Positions 14,707 through 22,218 of a stretch of DNA of 22,972 nt are shown here, piece after piece. Each line of letters begins with the position of its first letter. Positions within the stretch are counted from its first letter, which is position 1. A program made the translations under genes and the position numbers. The stretch comes from Firm-04 sp964479595 (lineage in GTDB: Bacteria; Bacillota; Clostridia; Oscillospirales; Ruminococcaceae): assembly GCA_964479595.1 (NCBI GenBank), contig CAYZMU010000019.1:1-22972 (forward strand). Direction: 5' to 3'. The notes under the pieces are model-generated. The model saw only the letters and a program-made list of their open reading frames with translations, ran no database searches and was not told where the DNA came from.

Positions 14707-14715
14707 ATTTTACCA
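14707..14715 (-). promoter_or_regulatory. Extended -10 promoter of the ABC exporter gene
   Basis: On the - strand TGGTAAAAT (14715-14707) matches an extended -10. The nearest -35-like TTCACA is about 20 bases upstream and thus poorly spaced. Transcription would start near 14700, which excludes the GTG at 14716 as start codon. Confidence 0.55.
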
Positions 14716-14729
14716 TATGAATGTGACTG

Positions 14730-14837
14730 TTTTGTGAAAATTCCCGCCCCTTCCCGCGGAAAAGTGTGGAAAAGGGCGTTTGTGCAAAATCACGAAAACG
14801 GGCACGAAATTTTGTGCGTTCTCATGAAAATTTTGTG
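14730..14837. repeat. Cluster of TTTTGTG / CACRAAA half-sites
   Basis: Exact TTTTGTG occurs at 14730-14736, 14811-14817 and 14831-14837; TTTGTG at 14780-14785; inverted CACGAAA at 14792-14798 and 14804-14810. The last inverted copy and the second direct copy form a 16-bp near-perfect palindrome at 14803-14818 (GCACGAAATTTTGTGC, one mismatched pair). Spacings of 12 and 20 bp suggest helical phasing. Confidence 0.5.
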
Positions 14838-14854
14838 AAATCTTCCTAAAGCCG

Positions 14855-14883
14855 TTCCAATTTCAGGGAAACTATGGTATAAT
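14855..14883 (+). promoter_or_regulatory. Promoter of the phoH-ybeY-era operon
   Basis: TATAAT (14878-14883) is preceded by TGG (extended -10). A weak -35 TTCCAA (14855-14860) lies exactly 17 bases upstream. Transcription would begin near 14890, about 60 bases before phoH. Confidence 0.75.
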
Positions 14884-14949
14884 AAACTCTGAACCCGCGC
14901 CTGACGGAGCGGGGAACGTCGCGGAAAGGAGAGCGGGAAAGCGGCATTT

Positions 14950-15954
14950 ATGGCGGAGAGATTTTGGGAGGCTGACGACCCTGAACTGCTGGCGGAACTC
15001 TTTGGCAGCGCGGACAGCAATATCCGGTGGATTGAGCGCAAATTTCATGTTGTCATTGTAAACCGCGGGACGGGGCTTAAGATTACGGGCGCGGACGAGG
15101 ATGTCGCCAAGGCGGCGGACGCGCTGACACTGCTGCAGCGCGGCGCGCGGGAGAACGGGACGCTGGAGGAACAGACGGTGCGCTATGTCTGCTCCATGGT
15201 TTCGGACAACGCGGCGGAGGAAATCCGCGAACTGGGCGCGGACGCGCAGAATTTCACCGTCACGGGCAAGCCTATCCGGGCGCGCACGGTCGGGCAGAAG
15301 CGCTATCTGACCGCGATTGCGGAGAATACCATTGTCGTGTGTATCGGCCCCGCCGGCACAGGGAAGACTTATTTAGCGGTTTCCGCGGCGGTCAGGGCGC
15401 TGCGCGCGAAGGAGATAAGCCGCATTATCCTGACGCGCCCCGCGGTCGAGGCGGGGGAGAACTTAGGCTTTCTGCCGGGGGATTTGCAGGAGAAAGTCGA
15501 CCCCTATCTGCGTCCGCTCTATGACGCGCTTTTTGAGATGCTCGGCGCGGACGCCGTTGCCCGCGACTTAGAAAAAAATATTATCGAAATCGCGCCGCTC
15601 GCGTATATGCGCGGGCGCACGCTCGACGGCGCGTTCATCATTCTCGACGAGGCGCAGAACACGACGCGCGAACAGATAAAAATGTTCCTCACCCGTCTGG
15701 GCGAGGGCAGCAAGATGGTGATTACAGGCGATATTACGCAGATTGACCTGCCCGACCCGAAAAAGAGCGGGCTGATTGAGGCGGCGCAGGTCTTGAAAGG
15801 CGTGGAGGGCATCGCCATTCACCGCTTCACGGAGCGCGATGTCGTGCGCCACAAACTGGTCGCGGATATTATCGCCGCCTACACAAACTATGACCAGCGG
15901 GCGCGTAATACTATCAATAATAATTATGAAAGGAAAAAGAGCCGAAATGGATAA
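14950..15954 (+). CDS. PhoH family ATPase (PhoH-like, YbeZ type)
   Basis: This 334-aa cytosolic P-loop protein is of the kind linked to RNA metabolism and found next to ybeY in most bacteria. Its N-terminal 110 residues include a KH-like stretch (RKFHVVIVNRGTGLKITGAD). The ATPase core has Walker A GPAGTGKT (133-140), the family signature LTRPAVEAGENLGFLPGDL (161-179) and Walker B FIILDEAQNTT (229-239), then ITGDITQIDLP. Length is normal for the short PhoH form. Start ATG at 14950 is preceded by GGGAAAG at a suitable distance; a better AAGGAG is 18 bases away. The stop overlaps the ybeY start region (AATGGATAA), so the two genes are coupled. Confidence 0.95.
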   Translation: MAERFWEADDPELLAELFGSADSNIRWIERKFHVVIVNRGTGLKITGADEDVAKAADALTLLQRGARENGTLEEQTVRYVCSMVSDNAAEEIRELGADAQNFTVTGKPIRARTVGQKRYLTAIAENTIVVCIGPAGTGKTYLAVSAAVRALRAKEISRIILTRPAVEAGENLGFLPGDLQEKVDPYLRPLYDALFEMLGADAVARDLEKNIIEIAPLAYMRGRTLDGAFIILDEAQNTTREQIKMFLTRLGEGSKMVITGDITQIDLPDPKKSGLIEAAQVLKGVEGIAIHRFTERDVVRHKLVADIIAAYTNYDQRARNTINNNYERKKSRNG

Positions 15955-16462
15955 ACAAAAACTAAAAGTATACATCAAAGACAACCAGCATGAAGTCAAG
16001 ATTCCCGTGGGGATACGCCTGCTCATCCGCCGCTGCTGCCAGGCGGTGCTGGTCACGGAAAATTTTGAGCATGACGCGGAAGTCAGCGTTTCCTTCGTAA
16101 ACAACGCCGAAATCAGAAAATTAAACTTTCAATACCGCGGCAAGGACACCGAGACCGACGTGCTCTCCTTCCCGCTCTGCGAGGGCGACCACCTCGAAAT
16201 CAATTCCGAAAACGGTTATGTGCTGCTGGGCGACATCGTCATTTCCATGGAGATGGCGGTCAAGCAGGCGAAGATGTACGGGCATGTTCTGGAGCGCGAG
16301 ATAGCGTTTCTGACGGTGCATTCCATGCTGCATCTTCTGGGCTACGACCACGAGGCGTCTCCGCTGCGGCAGCGCCAGATGCGTGAAAAGGAGGAATCGG
16401 TCCTCGAAAAGCTGGGCTTCGCGCGCGATACAAGCTTTGTGACGCCGGAGGAGAAAGCGTGA
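15947..16462 (+). CDS. ybeY: Endoribonuclease / rRNA maturation factor YbeY
   Basis: This 171-aa metalloprotein takes part in 16S rRNA 3' end maturation and ribosome quality control. The zinc-binding motif is seen as HSMLHLLGYDH (H125, H129, H135), where Ser replaces the usual Gly of HGxLHLxGYDH. Also present are SVSFVNNAEIRKLNFQYRGKDTETDVLSFP and LLGDIVIS, both typical of the family. The start ATG at 15947 overlaps the phoH stop codon by eight bases and has AGGA 12 bases upstream; another in-frame ATG at 15926 is possible. Its stop overlaps the era start by four bases (GTGA). In many Firmicutes dgkA and cdd lie between ybeY and era; here they are absent. Confidence 0.95.
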   Translation: MDKQKLKVYIKDNQHEVKIPVGIRLLIRRCCQAVLVTENFEHDAEVSVSFVNNAEIRKLNFQYRGKDTETDVLSFPLCEGDHLEINSENGYVLLGDIVISMEMAVKQAKMYGHVLEREIAFLTVHSMLHLLGYDHEASPLRQRQMREKEESVLEKLGFARDTSFVTPEEKA

Positions 16463-17388
16463 CGGCGCCGGCACAGCCCGAGGAAACGAAAGTCCTCTTT
16501 ACGGCGATTCTGGGGCGCGCAAACGCGGGGAAATCCTCGCTGCTAAACGCTCTGGTAGGGGAGAGAATCGCGGCGGTGAGCCCCAAGCCCCAGACGACCC
16601 GCACGCGCATTACCGGCATTCTCAATGTGGGGCTGACACAGCTTATCTTTGTCGATACCCCGGGGCTGCACCGCTCCCGCGACAAGCTCGGGGAGGAAAT
16701 GCTGCGCGCCGCGTCCGGGGCGATTGCCGGGACAGACGCCGTGATTTTCATGCGGGACGTGACGGCGGGGGAAGACGCGCGCGAGGAGAGCCTGCTCAAA
16801 TCCGTTCGCGAGCGAAAAATCCCGCTGCTGTACCTGCTCAATAAGATAGACCTGCTCGCGGATAAGAAGGAGCTGATGCCGATGCTCGCGCGTGTGCAGC
16901 GGCAGTTTGAGCCCGAGGCGATTATCCCGCTGAGTGTCACGCGAAACGACGGTGTGGAAGACGTGCGGGAGGAGCTGCTCAGACTCGCCAAGAGCGGGCC
17001 GCGGTATTTTCCGGAAGATATGCTGACGGATCAGCCCGAGCGCGTGCTGGCGGCGGAGATGCTGCGCGAACAGCTGTTAAACCTGCTGCGCGATGAAGTC
17101 CCGCACGGCATCGCGGTGGTCGCGGAGTCGTTTTCCGAGCGTGCTGACCGCGATTTGCTCGATATTTCGCTGATTGTCTACTGCGAGAAGGAATCGCACA
17201 AGCGCATCATCATCGGCAAGAACGGCGAGATGTTAAAGAAAGCCTCGAGCGCGGCGCGGGCAAATCTTGAAAAGTTTTTCCAAATCAAGGTCAACCTGCG
17301 CGTGTGGGTGAAAGTGAAGGAAAACTGGCGCAACCGGGGCGCGCTGATAGAGCAGTTCGGGCTGAGCGCCGACGGGCCGTCCTCGTAA
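16459..17388 (+). CDS. era: GTPase Era
   Basis: This 309-aa ribosome-assembly GTPase binds the 3' end of 16S rRNA. G motifs: G1 GRANAGKS (19-26, canonical form GRPNVGKS), G2 TT (46-47 in PQTTRTRITGI), G3 DTPG (66-69), G4 NKID (128-131). The C-terminal KH domain has IIIGKNGEMLK (250-260). Start is GTG overlapping the ybeY stop. It is the last gene of the phoH-ybeY-era group; the stop codon sits in the loop of the terminator hairpin. Function is well supported by all motifs and by synteny. Confidence 0.96.
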   Translation: MTAPAQPEETKVLFTAILGRANAGKSSLLNALVGERIAAVSPKPQTTRTRITGILNVGLTQLIFVDTPGLHRSRDKLGEEMLRAASGAIAGTDAVIFMRDVTAGEDAREESLLKSVRERKIPLLYLLNKIDLLADKKELMPMLARVQRQFEPEAIIPLSVTRNDGVEDVREELLRLAKSGPRYFPEDMLTDQPERVLAAEMLREQLLNLLRDEVPHGIAVVAESFSERADRDLLDISLIVYCEKESHKRIIIGKNGEMLKKASSAARANLEKFFQIKVNLRVWVKVKENWRNRGALIEQFGLSADGPSS

Positions 17389-17406
17389 GGGGACGGTTTT
17401 CTTTTG
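17377..17406 (+). terminator. Intrinsic terminator overlapping the era stop codon
   Basis: Stem CCGTCC (17377-17382) and GGACGG (17391-17396) with an eight-base loop that contains the TAA stop of era, followed by TTTTCTTTT (17397-17405). Confidence 0.85.
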
Positions 17407-17433
17407 AATTTGTGAGAAATTGCCCAAAAGCAC

Positions 17434-17462
17434 TTGCAAAAATCGGGAAAATGGTGTAAAAT
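17434..17462 (+). promoter_or_regulatory. Promoter of the glycolytic operon (pgk)
   Basis: TTGCAA (17434-17439), 17-base spacer, TAAAAT (17457-17462). The start point would be near 17469, leaving a leader of about 60 bases before pgk. Confidence 0.75.
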
Positions 17463-17527
17463 AGAAGTAGTGCGGCGTGTCTCAACAGCCCGCCGCGAAT
17501 TTGCGGAATGAAAGGATGAACTTTGTC

Positions 17528-18751
17528 ATGGCGGAACTCAACAAGGTCAGTGTGGACGACCTTCAGGCGAAGGGCAAGAAGATTCTTGTCCGCTGCGATT
17601 TCAACGTGCCGATGAAAGACGGCGTCATTACCAACGACAACCGCATTACGGCGGCTCTGCCGACTATCAAAAAGCTTGTCGCGGAGGGCGGCAAGGTCGT
17701 GCTCTGCTCGCATCTTGGAAAGCCCAAGAACGGCCCGGAGGCGAAATTCTCCCTCGCGCCCGTGGCCCAGCGGCTGTCTCAGCTGCTGCCGGGTGTGAAA
17801 GTCACCTTTGCCGCGGACGACACCGTGGTCGGGGAGAACGCCAAAAAGGCTGTCGCGGAGCTCGGCGAGGGCGAGATTGTGCTGCTTGAGAACACGCGTT
17901 TTCGCGGCGCGGAAGAGACCAAGAACGGCGAGGATTTCTCCAAGGAACTCGCGGACTTGGTCGACGACGAGGTCTTTGTGATGGACGCCTTCGGTTCGGC
18001 GCACCGCGCGCACGCGTCAACTGCCGGCGTGACGAAGTTCGTGCGCGAGACCGCCGTAGGGTATCTCATGCAGAAGGAAATCCGGTATCTGGGCAACGCG
18101 GTGGAGAATCCGCAGCGGCCGTTTGTGGCGATTCTGGGCGGCGCGAAAGTCGCGGACAAGCTCAATGTCATCTCGAATCTGCTGGAGAAATGCGACACGC
18201 TGATTATCGGCGGCGGCATGGCGTACACCTTCCTCAAGGCGCAGGGCAGCGAGATCGGCAAGTCGCTCGTGGACGAGGAAAAGCTTGAGTACTGCGCGCA
18301 GATGCTCGAAAAGGCGCAGCAGCTGGGCAAGAAGATTCTGCTGCCGGTGGACACGGCGGTAGCGGATAATTTCCCGGACCCGATTGACGCCGAGATTGCG
18401 GTGGAATATGTGGACGCGGACAAGATTCCCGCGGATAAAATGGGGCTGGATATCGGCCCGAAAACCGAAAAGCTTTTCGCGGACGAGGCCAAGAAGGCGA
18501 AGACGGTTGTCTGGAACGGCCCGATGGGCGTCTTTGAGAACCCGACCTTGAAGAAGGGCACCGTCGCGGTCTGCGAGGCGCTCGCGGAGGCGGACGCCAC
18601 GACGATTATCGGCGGCGGGGATTCCGCGACAGCGGCGATTCAGCTGGGCTACGCGGATAAGATGAGCCACATTTCGACGGGCGGCGGCGCGTCCCTGGAA
18701 TATCTCGAGGGCAAGGTTCTGCCGGGCGTCGCGGCCATCGCGGACAAATAA
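17528..18751 (+). CDS. pgk: Phosphoglycerate kinase
   Basis: This 407-aa glycolytic kinase transfers the phosphate of 1,3-bisphosphoglycerate to ADP. Seen are the N-terminal substrate region KKILVRCDFNVPM, the CSHLGKPKN loop, LLENTRFRGAEE, DAFGSAHRAHAS, the hinge/nucleotide region LGGAKVADKLNVI, NGPMGVFE, GGGDSATAA and the C-terminal HISTGGGASLEYLEGK. Length is normal. Start ATG at 17528 has AAAGGA 11 bases upstream; the ATG at 17516 directly abuts that site and is less likely. It is first in the operon; gapA, which usually precedes pgk, is not here. A hairpin with a weak T-run follows. Confidence 0.97.
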   Translation: MAELNKVSVDDLQAKGKKILVRCDFNVPMKDGVITNDNRITAALPTIKKLVAEGGKVVLCSHLGKPKNGPEAKFSLAPVAQRLSQLLPGVKVTFAADDTVVGENAKKAVAELGEGEIVLLENTRFRGAEETKNGEDFSKELADLVDDEVFVMDAFGSAHRAHASTAGVTKFVRETAVGYLMQKEIRYLGNAVENPQRPFVAILGGAKVADKLNVISNLLEKCDTLIIGGGMAYTFLKAQGSEIGKSLVDEEKLEYCAQMLEKAQQLGKKILLPVDTAVADNFPDPIDAEIAVEYVDADKIPADKMGLDIGPKTEKLFADEAKKAKTVVWNGPMGVFENPTLKKGTVAVCEALAEADATTIIGGGDSATAAIQLGYADKMSHISTGGGASLEYLEGKVLPGVAAIADK

Positions 18752-18758
18752 CCTGTGA

Positions 18759-18784
18759 GCGGGGAGGAAACTCCCCGCGCTTTT
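18759..18784 (+). terminator. Perfect hairpin with short T-run after pgk (weak or partial terminator)
   Basis: Eight-base perfect arms GCGGGGAG (18759-18766) and CTCCCCGC (18771-18778) with a GAAA tetraloop, then GC and only TTTT. The next gene starts about 16 bases further on the same strand, so it probably lowers rather than stops transcription, or protects the pgk 3' end. Confidence 0.55.
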
Positions 18785-18800
18785 GAGAGGTCGGGAGAAA

Positions 18801-19820
18801 TTGTCACGCCTTGGCTACCATGATTTTCCCAAGGCGCTGAGAATCGCCTCGTGGGTGCTGTTTGCCATCGCCATGTTTCTTGCCGTGAATGAGTTTCTTA
18901 CGTTCGGCGATCAGCAGACCCTGCCCGAGAGAATGCTTGCGGCGGTGGTGATTCTCGGAATCGGTCTGGCGCTCGGCGGCGCCCTGATGCTCGGCTACGC
19001 GGTGTTCTATCTGACGGGTATCCGCGCGGCGCGGGAGCAATGCGGGATGTACTTTCGGAAGTCGGGATTCTGTATCGAAATGGCGGACTGTGTGGCGGCC
19101 GCGGTGCATTTTCCAAACGCCGAGGACACGGTCATGACGCTGTTCTTTCAGACCATGAGCGAGCACTACGACGCGGCGGGCAACACGCTGACAAAGCTCG
19201 GCGGCATGAAACTGACGCCCAGACAGCGCGCGGTACAGCGTACCTGTGTGCTGTATATCATGGCGATGACGGGCGGGCTGGACCGCGCGGAGGCGTATTT
19301 TCAGTCCTACGAGGCGGAGCAGGAGTTTGCCTACGTCTCGCAGCCGGAACTGCTCGAACAGAAACTGAGTGTGCCCGAGCTGCGGGACCTGAGCGAGGAA
19401 TTCGGGGATTTCACGGCGGCGGCGAAGAAAGTGCTGAACACCCACCGCCACTGGCTCGACGACACGCTCTATTACTACGCCATCGCGGCGGTGCTGAGCC
19501 GAAGACTCGGGGATTCCGCGCGCGTGGAGAAATATCAGGCGCTCTATGAGGAGCGGCTGCAGTGCTACCGCAAGCCCGCTGAGCAGCATTATCGCGGGGA
19601 GGCGCTCGCTCTTGACCTGACGTACGCGGGGAAAGACCTTCCGCGCGCGAAAGAAATGGAGGAGCGGCTCAAATTTGAGATGGCAAAGCTTGTCCCGCCG
19701 CTCCCTCTTGGTGTGTATAACAATATCACCCGGATGACGCACCAGGCGCGCGTGTACGCGGCAGAGGGAGGCAGCCGGGATAAGAAAAAGCTGACAGAAA
19801 GGCAATACCCGGAATCATAA
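18801..19820 (+). CDS. Two-TM protein with helical cytoplasmic domain, inserted between pgk and tpiA
   Basis: This is about 339 aa if started at TTG 18801 (GAGAGG ten bases upstream); a TTG at 18783 in the same frame lies inside the pgk hairpin tail and is less likely. Two membrane segments lie near the N-terminus (ALRIASWVLFAIAMFLAV and MLAAVVILGIGLALGGALMLGYAVFYL). The remaining 250 residues are soluble and almost wholly alpha-helical, with TPR-like character in the last half (DTLYYYAIAAVLSRRLGDSARVEKYQALYEERL). No catalytic motif is seen. It sits between pgk and tpiA with its stop only 12 bp before the tpiA start, so it should be coexpressed with glycolytic genes. Function unknown; the start codon is uncertain. 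Confidence 0.78.
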   Translation: MSRLGYHDFPKALRIASWVLFAIAMFLAVNEFLTFGDQQTLPERMLAAVVILGIGLALGGALMLGYAVFYLTGIRAAREQCGMYFRKSGFCIEMADCVAAAVHFPNAEDTVMTLFFQTMSEHYDAAGNTLTKLGGMKLTPRQRAVQRTCVLYIMAMTGGLDRAEAYFQSYEAEQEFAYVSQPELLEQKLSVPELRDLSEEFGDFTAAAKKVLNTHRHWLDDTLYYYAIAAVLSRRLGDSARVEKYQALYEERLQCYRKPAEQHYRGEALALDLTYAGKDLPRAKEMEERLKFEMAKLVPPLPLGVYNNITRMTHQARVYAAEGGSRDKKKLTERQYPES

Positions 19821-19832
19821 AGGAGAATGATA

Positions 19833-20609
19833 ATGAAAAAAGATGTAAGAAAAGCGATTATCGCGGGCAACTGGAAGATGAACAAGACCCGCCCGGAGGC
19901 GAGGGCGCTGCTCTCCGAGATAAAGCCGCTGGTCGCGGACGCCGAGGGAAAGATTGAGGTTGTCGCGTGCGTGCCGTTTACGAACCTTGAGACCGCGCTG
20001 GATACCGTGAAGGGCTCGAATATCAGAATCGGCGCGGAGAATGTCCATTTTGAGGCAAGCGGCGCGTTCACGGGCGAGGTTTCCGCGCCCATGCTGACCG
20101 AGCTCGGGGTGGAATATGTCGTGATAGGGCATTCCGAGCGGCGGCAGTATTTCGGCGAGACGGACGAAACCGTCAACAAGCGCACGAAAGCCGCTCTGCA
20201 GGCGGGGCTGAAACCCATTGTCTGCGTCGGGGAGCTCAAGTGGGAGCGCGAGTGCGGGATTACACGCGAAGTGGTCGGCAAGCAGGTAAAGCTCTGCTTA
20301 AACGGCGTGACGGAAGAGCAAATCCGCACGGTAACGATTGCCTACGAGCCCGTCTGGGCGATTGGCACGGGGCTTACGGCGACGCCGGAGCAGGCGCAGG
20401 AAGTCTGCGCGTTTATCCGCGAGACGCTCGCGGGGCTCTATAGCGAAGAGACGGCCGAGGCGGTGACGATTCAGTACGGCGGCTCTATGAACGCCAAGAA
20501 CGCGGCGGAACTGCTGGCGAAACCCGATATTGACGGCGGGCTCATCGGCGGCGCGTCGCTCAAGGCGCAGGATTTCAGCGTCATTGTCAAGGCGGCCGTA
20601 GAAGGTTAA
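19833..20609 (+). CDS. tpiA: Triosephosphate isomerase
   Basis: This 258-aa enzyme interconverts dihydroxyacetone phosphate and glyceraldehyde 3-phosphate. Catalytic residues: K15 in AGNWKMNKT, H100 in VIGHSERRQYFGE, E172 in AYEPVWAIGTG; loop and phosphate-binding YGGSMN near the C-terminus. Length is normal. ATG at 19833 is chosen over ATG at 19827, since AGGAG (19821-19825) is seven bases before the former and only one before the latter. Downstream, two hairpins lie before gpmI. Confidence 0.97.
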   Translation: MKKDVRKAIIAGNWKMNKTRPEARALLSEIKPLVADAEGKIEVVACVPFTNLETALDTVKGSNIRIGAENVHFEASGAFTGEVSAPMLTELGVEYVVIGHSERRQYFGETDETVNKRTKAALQAGLKPIVCVGELKWERECGITREVVGKQVKLCLNGVTEEQIRTVTIAYEPVWAIGTGLTATPEQAQEVCAFIRETLAGLYSEETAEAVTIQYGGSMNAKNAAELLAKPDIDGGLIGGASLKAQDFSVIVKAAVEG

Positions 20610-20620
20610 ATGATATGTGC

Positions 20621-20642
20621 GGCGCGGGGGAAACCTCGCGCC
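20621..20642 (+). repeat. Intercistronic hairpin 1 between tpiA and gpmI
   Basis: Nine-base arms GGCGCGGGG (20621-20629) and CCTCGCGCC (20634-20642), one G-U pair, GAAA tetraloop. No T-run follows, so it is not a terminator. It resembles the GAAA-loop hairpin after pgk and may stabilise or process the mRNA. Confidence 0.6.
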
Positions 20643-20653
20643 GGATTGCCCGC

Positions 20654-20675
20654 GCTCCCCGAAATCTCCGGGGGC
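20654..20675 (+). repeat. Intercistronic hairpin 2 between tpiA and gpmI
   Basis: CCCCG (20657-20661) pairs with CGGGG (20669-20673) across a seven-base loop, extended by a wobble pair. It lies just upstream of the gpmI ribosome binding site and could affect its translation. Confidence 0.45.
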
Positions 20676-20697
20676 AGGGGAAAGGAAGGAGAAGACT

Positions 20698-22218
20698 ATG
20701 GCAAAAGCACCGGTCGCGCTGCTTATCATGGACGGCTTCGGCATCAACCCGAGCGACTACGGCAACGCCATCGCGGCCGCCAAAACGCCCAATCTCGACC
20801 GCTATTTCGCGCGGTACCCCAACACCACCATCGGCGCCTCGGGGCTGGACGTGGGGCTGCCGGACGGGCAGATGGGCAATTCGGAAGTCGGCCACACGAA
20901 TATCGGCGCGGGGAGAATCGTCTATCAGCAGCTGGTGAAGATTTCCAAATCCATTGAGGACGGCAGCTTTTTTGAGAATCCCGCGCTCACCGCCGCCATG
21001 CGCTCCGCCAAGGAAAAGGGCAAGGCGCTGCACCTGATGGGGCTTGTGTCCCCCGGCGGCGTGCACAGCCACATGACGCACCTGTTCGGGCTCGTGGAGA
21101 TGGCGAAGCGTTTCGGACTCCAAAAAGTCTATGTCCACGCGTTTCTCGACGGCAGAGACGTCCCGCCTTCCTCCGCCGCGGAGTATATGGAGGAGACCGT
21201 CGCGAAACTCAAGGAAATCGGCGTGGGGAAAGTCGCCACCGTGATGGGGCGCTACTACGCGATGGACCGCGACAACGCGTGGGACCGCGTGGAGAAGGCC
21301 TATGAGGCGATGGTTTACGGGCAGGGAATCGAGGAGAACGACCCTGTGGAGGCGATTCGCAATTCCTACGCAAACGGCGTCACGGACGAATTCATGATCC
21401 CCGCCGTGATTGCCGGAGGGGCGACGATTGAGCCCGACGACAGCGTGGTGTTCTTCAATTTCCGCCCCGACCGCGCGCGGCAGATTACGCGTTCGCTCGT
21501 TGACCCCGATTTCAAGAGCTTTCCGCGGCAGAAGGGCTTCTTCCCGCTGTGCTATGTCTGTATGGCGCAGTATGACGCGAAAATGCCGAATGTTTCCGTC
21601 GCGTTCCCGCCGGAGGATCTGGTCATGACCTTCGGGGAGTATCTCTCCAAGTGCCAAAAGACCCAGCTGCGCATCGCGGAGACCCAGAAATACGCGCACG
21701 TCACGTTCTTCTTCAACGGCGGCCGCGAAAAGCAGTTCGACGGCGAGGAGCGGATTCTCATTCAGTCGCCCGATGTCCCGACTTTTGATCTGAAACCCGA
21801 GATGAGCGCCTATGAGGTCACCGAGGCGGTGCTGCGCGAAATCGCGGAAGATAAGTTTGATGTGATTATTTTAAACTACGCCAACTGCGATATGGTCGGC
21901 CACACGGGCATTTTTGACGCCGCCGTCGCGGCTGTCGAGGCGGTGGACGACTGCGTGGGGCAGGTCGCGGAGGCGGTGCTGGCAAAGGGCGGCAAGGTCA
22001 TCATCACGGCCGATCACGGCAACGCGGACAAAATGCTTGAGGAGGACGGCACGCCCTTCACCGCGCACACGACCAATCCCGTGCCGTTTCTGGTTCTGGG
22101 GCATGACTGCAAGCTGCGCGAGACGGGCGTTCTGGCGGATATTATCCCGACCATGCTCGAGATGATGGGTCTGGAGCAGCCCGAGCAGATGACCGGCGTC
22201 TCCATGATTGTCAAATAA
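20698..22218 (+). CDS. gpmI: 2,3-bisphosphoglycerate-independent phosphoglycerate mutase
   Basis: This 506-aa Mn-dependent enzyme of the alkaline phosphatase superfamily converts 3- to 2-phosphoglycerate through a phosphoserine intermediate. The N-terminus LLIMDGFGINPSDYGNAI holds the metal ligand D12; the nucleophile Ser is S62 in QMGNSEVGHTNIGAGR. Further motifs are GLVSPGGVHSHMTHL, HAFLDGRDVPP, VMGRYYAMDRD, FFNFRPDRARQ, and the metal sites NYANCDMVGHTG and ITADHGNADKM. Length is normal. Start ATG at 20698 has AAGGAAGGAG upstream; upstream in-frame codons fall in the hairpin region. The stop overlaps the start of the downstream phosphatase gene (TAATG). Confidence 0.97.
   Translation: MAKAPVALLIMDGFGINPSDYGNAIAAAKTPNLDRYFARYPNTTIGASGLDVGLPDGQMGNSEVGHTNIGAGRIVYQQLVKISKSIEDGSFFENPALTAAMRSAKEKGKALHLMGLVSPGGVHSHMTHLFGLVEMAKRFGLQKVYVHAFLDGRDVPPSSAAEYMEETVAKLKEIGVGKVATVMGRYYAMDRDNAWDRVEKAYEAMVYGQGIEENDPVEAIRNSYANGVTDEFMIPAVIAGGATIEPDDSVVFFNFRPDRARQITRSLVDPDFKSFPRQKGFFPLCYVCMAQYDAKMPNVSVAFPPEDLVMTFGEYLSKCQKTQLRIAETQKYAHVTFFFNGGREKQFDGEERILIQSPDVPTFDLKPEMSAYEVTEAVLREIAEDKFDVIILNYANCDMVGHTGIFDAAVAAVEAVDDCVGQVAEAVLAKGGKVIITADHGNADKMLEEDGTPFTAHTTNPVPFLVLGHDCKLRETGVLADIIPTMLEMMGLEQPEQMTGVSMIVK

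Larger units (their letters stand above)
14648..14949. other. Intergenic region between divergent exporter and phoH genes
   Basis: About 300 bp without a gene. It holds an extended -10 promoter for the exporter on the - strand, an extended -10 promoter for phoH on the + strand, a leader hairpin and a cluster of TTTTGTG/CACRAAA half-sites. It is much more AT-rich than the surrounding coding DNA. Confidence 0.8.

Noticed and set aside
13595..14707. Open frame of 370 codons on the + strand opposite the ABC exporter
   Set aside because: Shadow frame in GC-rich DNA: its product is Arg/Val/Leu-rich without motifs, while the - strand encodes all ABC and MacB signatures.
16459..16540. Era G1 motif GRANAGKS as a defective P-loop
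   Set aside because: The invariant G-x4-GKS residues are intact; the changed positions (P to A, V to A) are tolerated and all other G motifs and the KH domain are normal.
17779..18600. Open frame of 273 codons on the - strand opposite pgk
   Set aside because: Ser/Ala-rich shadow of a highly conserved gene; no ribosome binding site.
18804..19805. Open frame of 333 codons on the - strand opposite the membrane protein at 18801
   Set aside because: Considered because the + strand gene is unknown. The + frame has TM segments, natural composition and operon spacing, while the - product is His/Arg-rich with no plausible start site.
20587..21699. Open frame of 370 codons on the - strand opposite gpmI
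   Set aside because: The + strand carries complete gpmI motifs; the antisense product is His/Arg-rich low-complexity shadow sequence.
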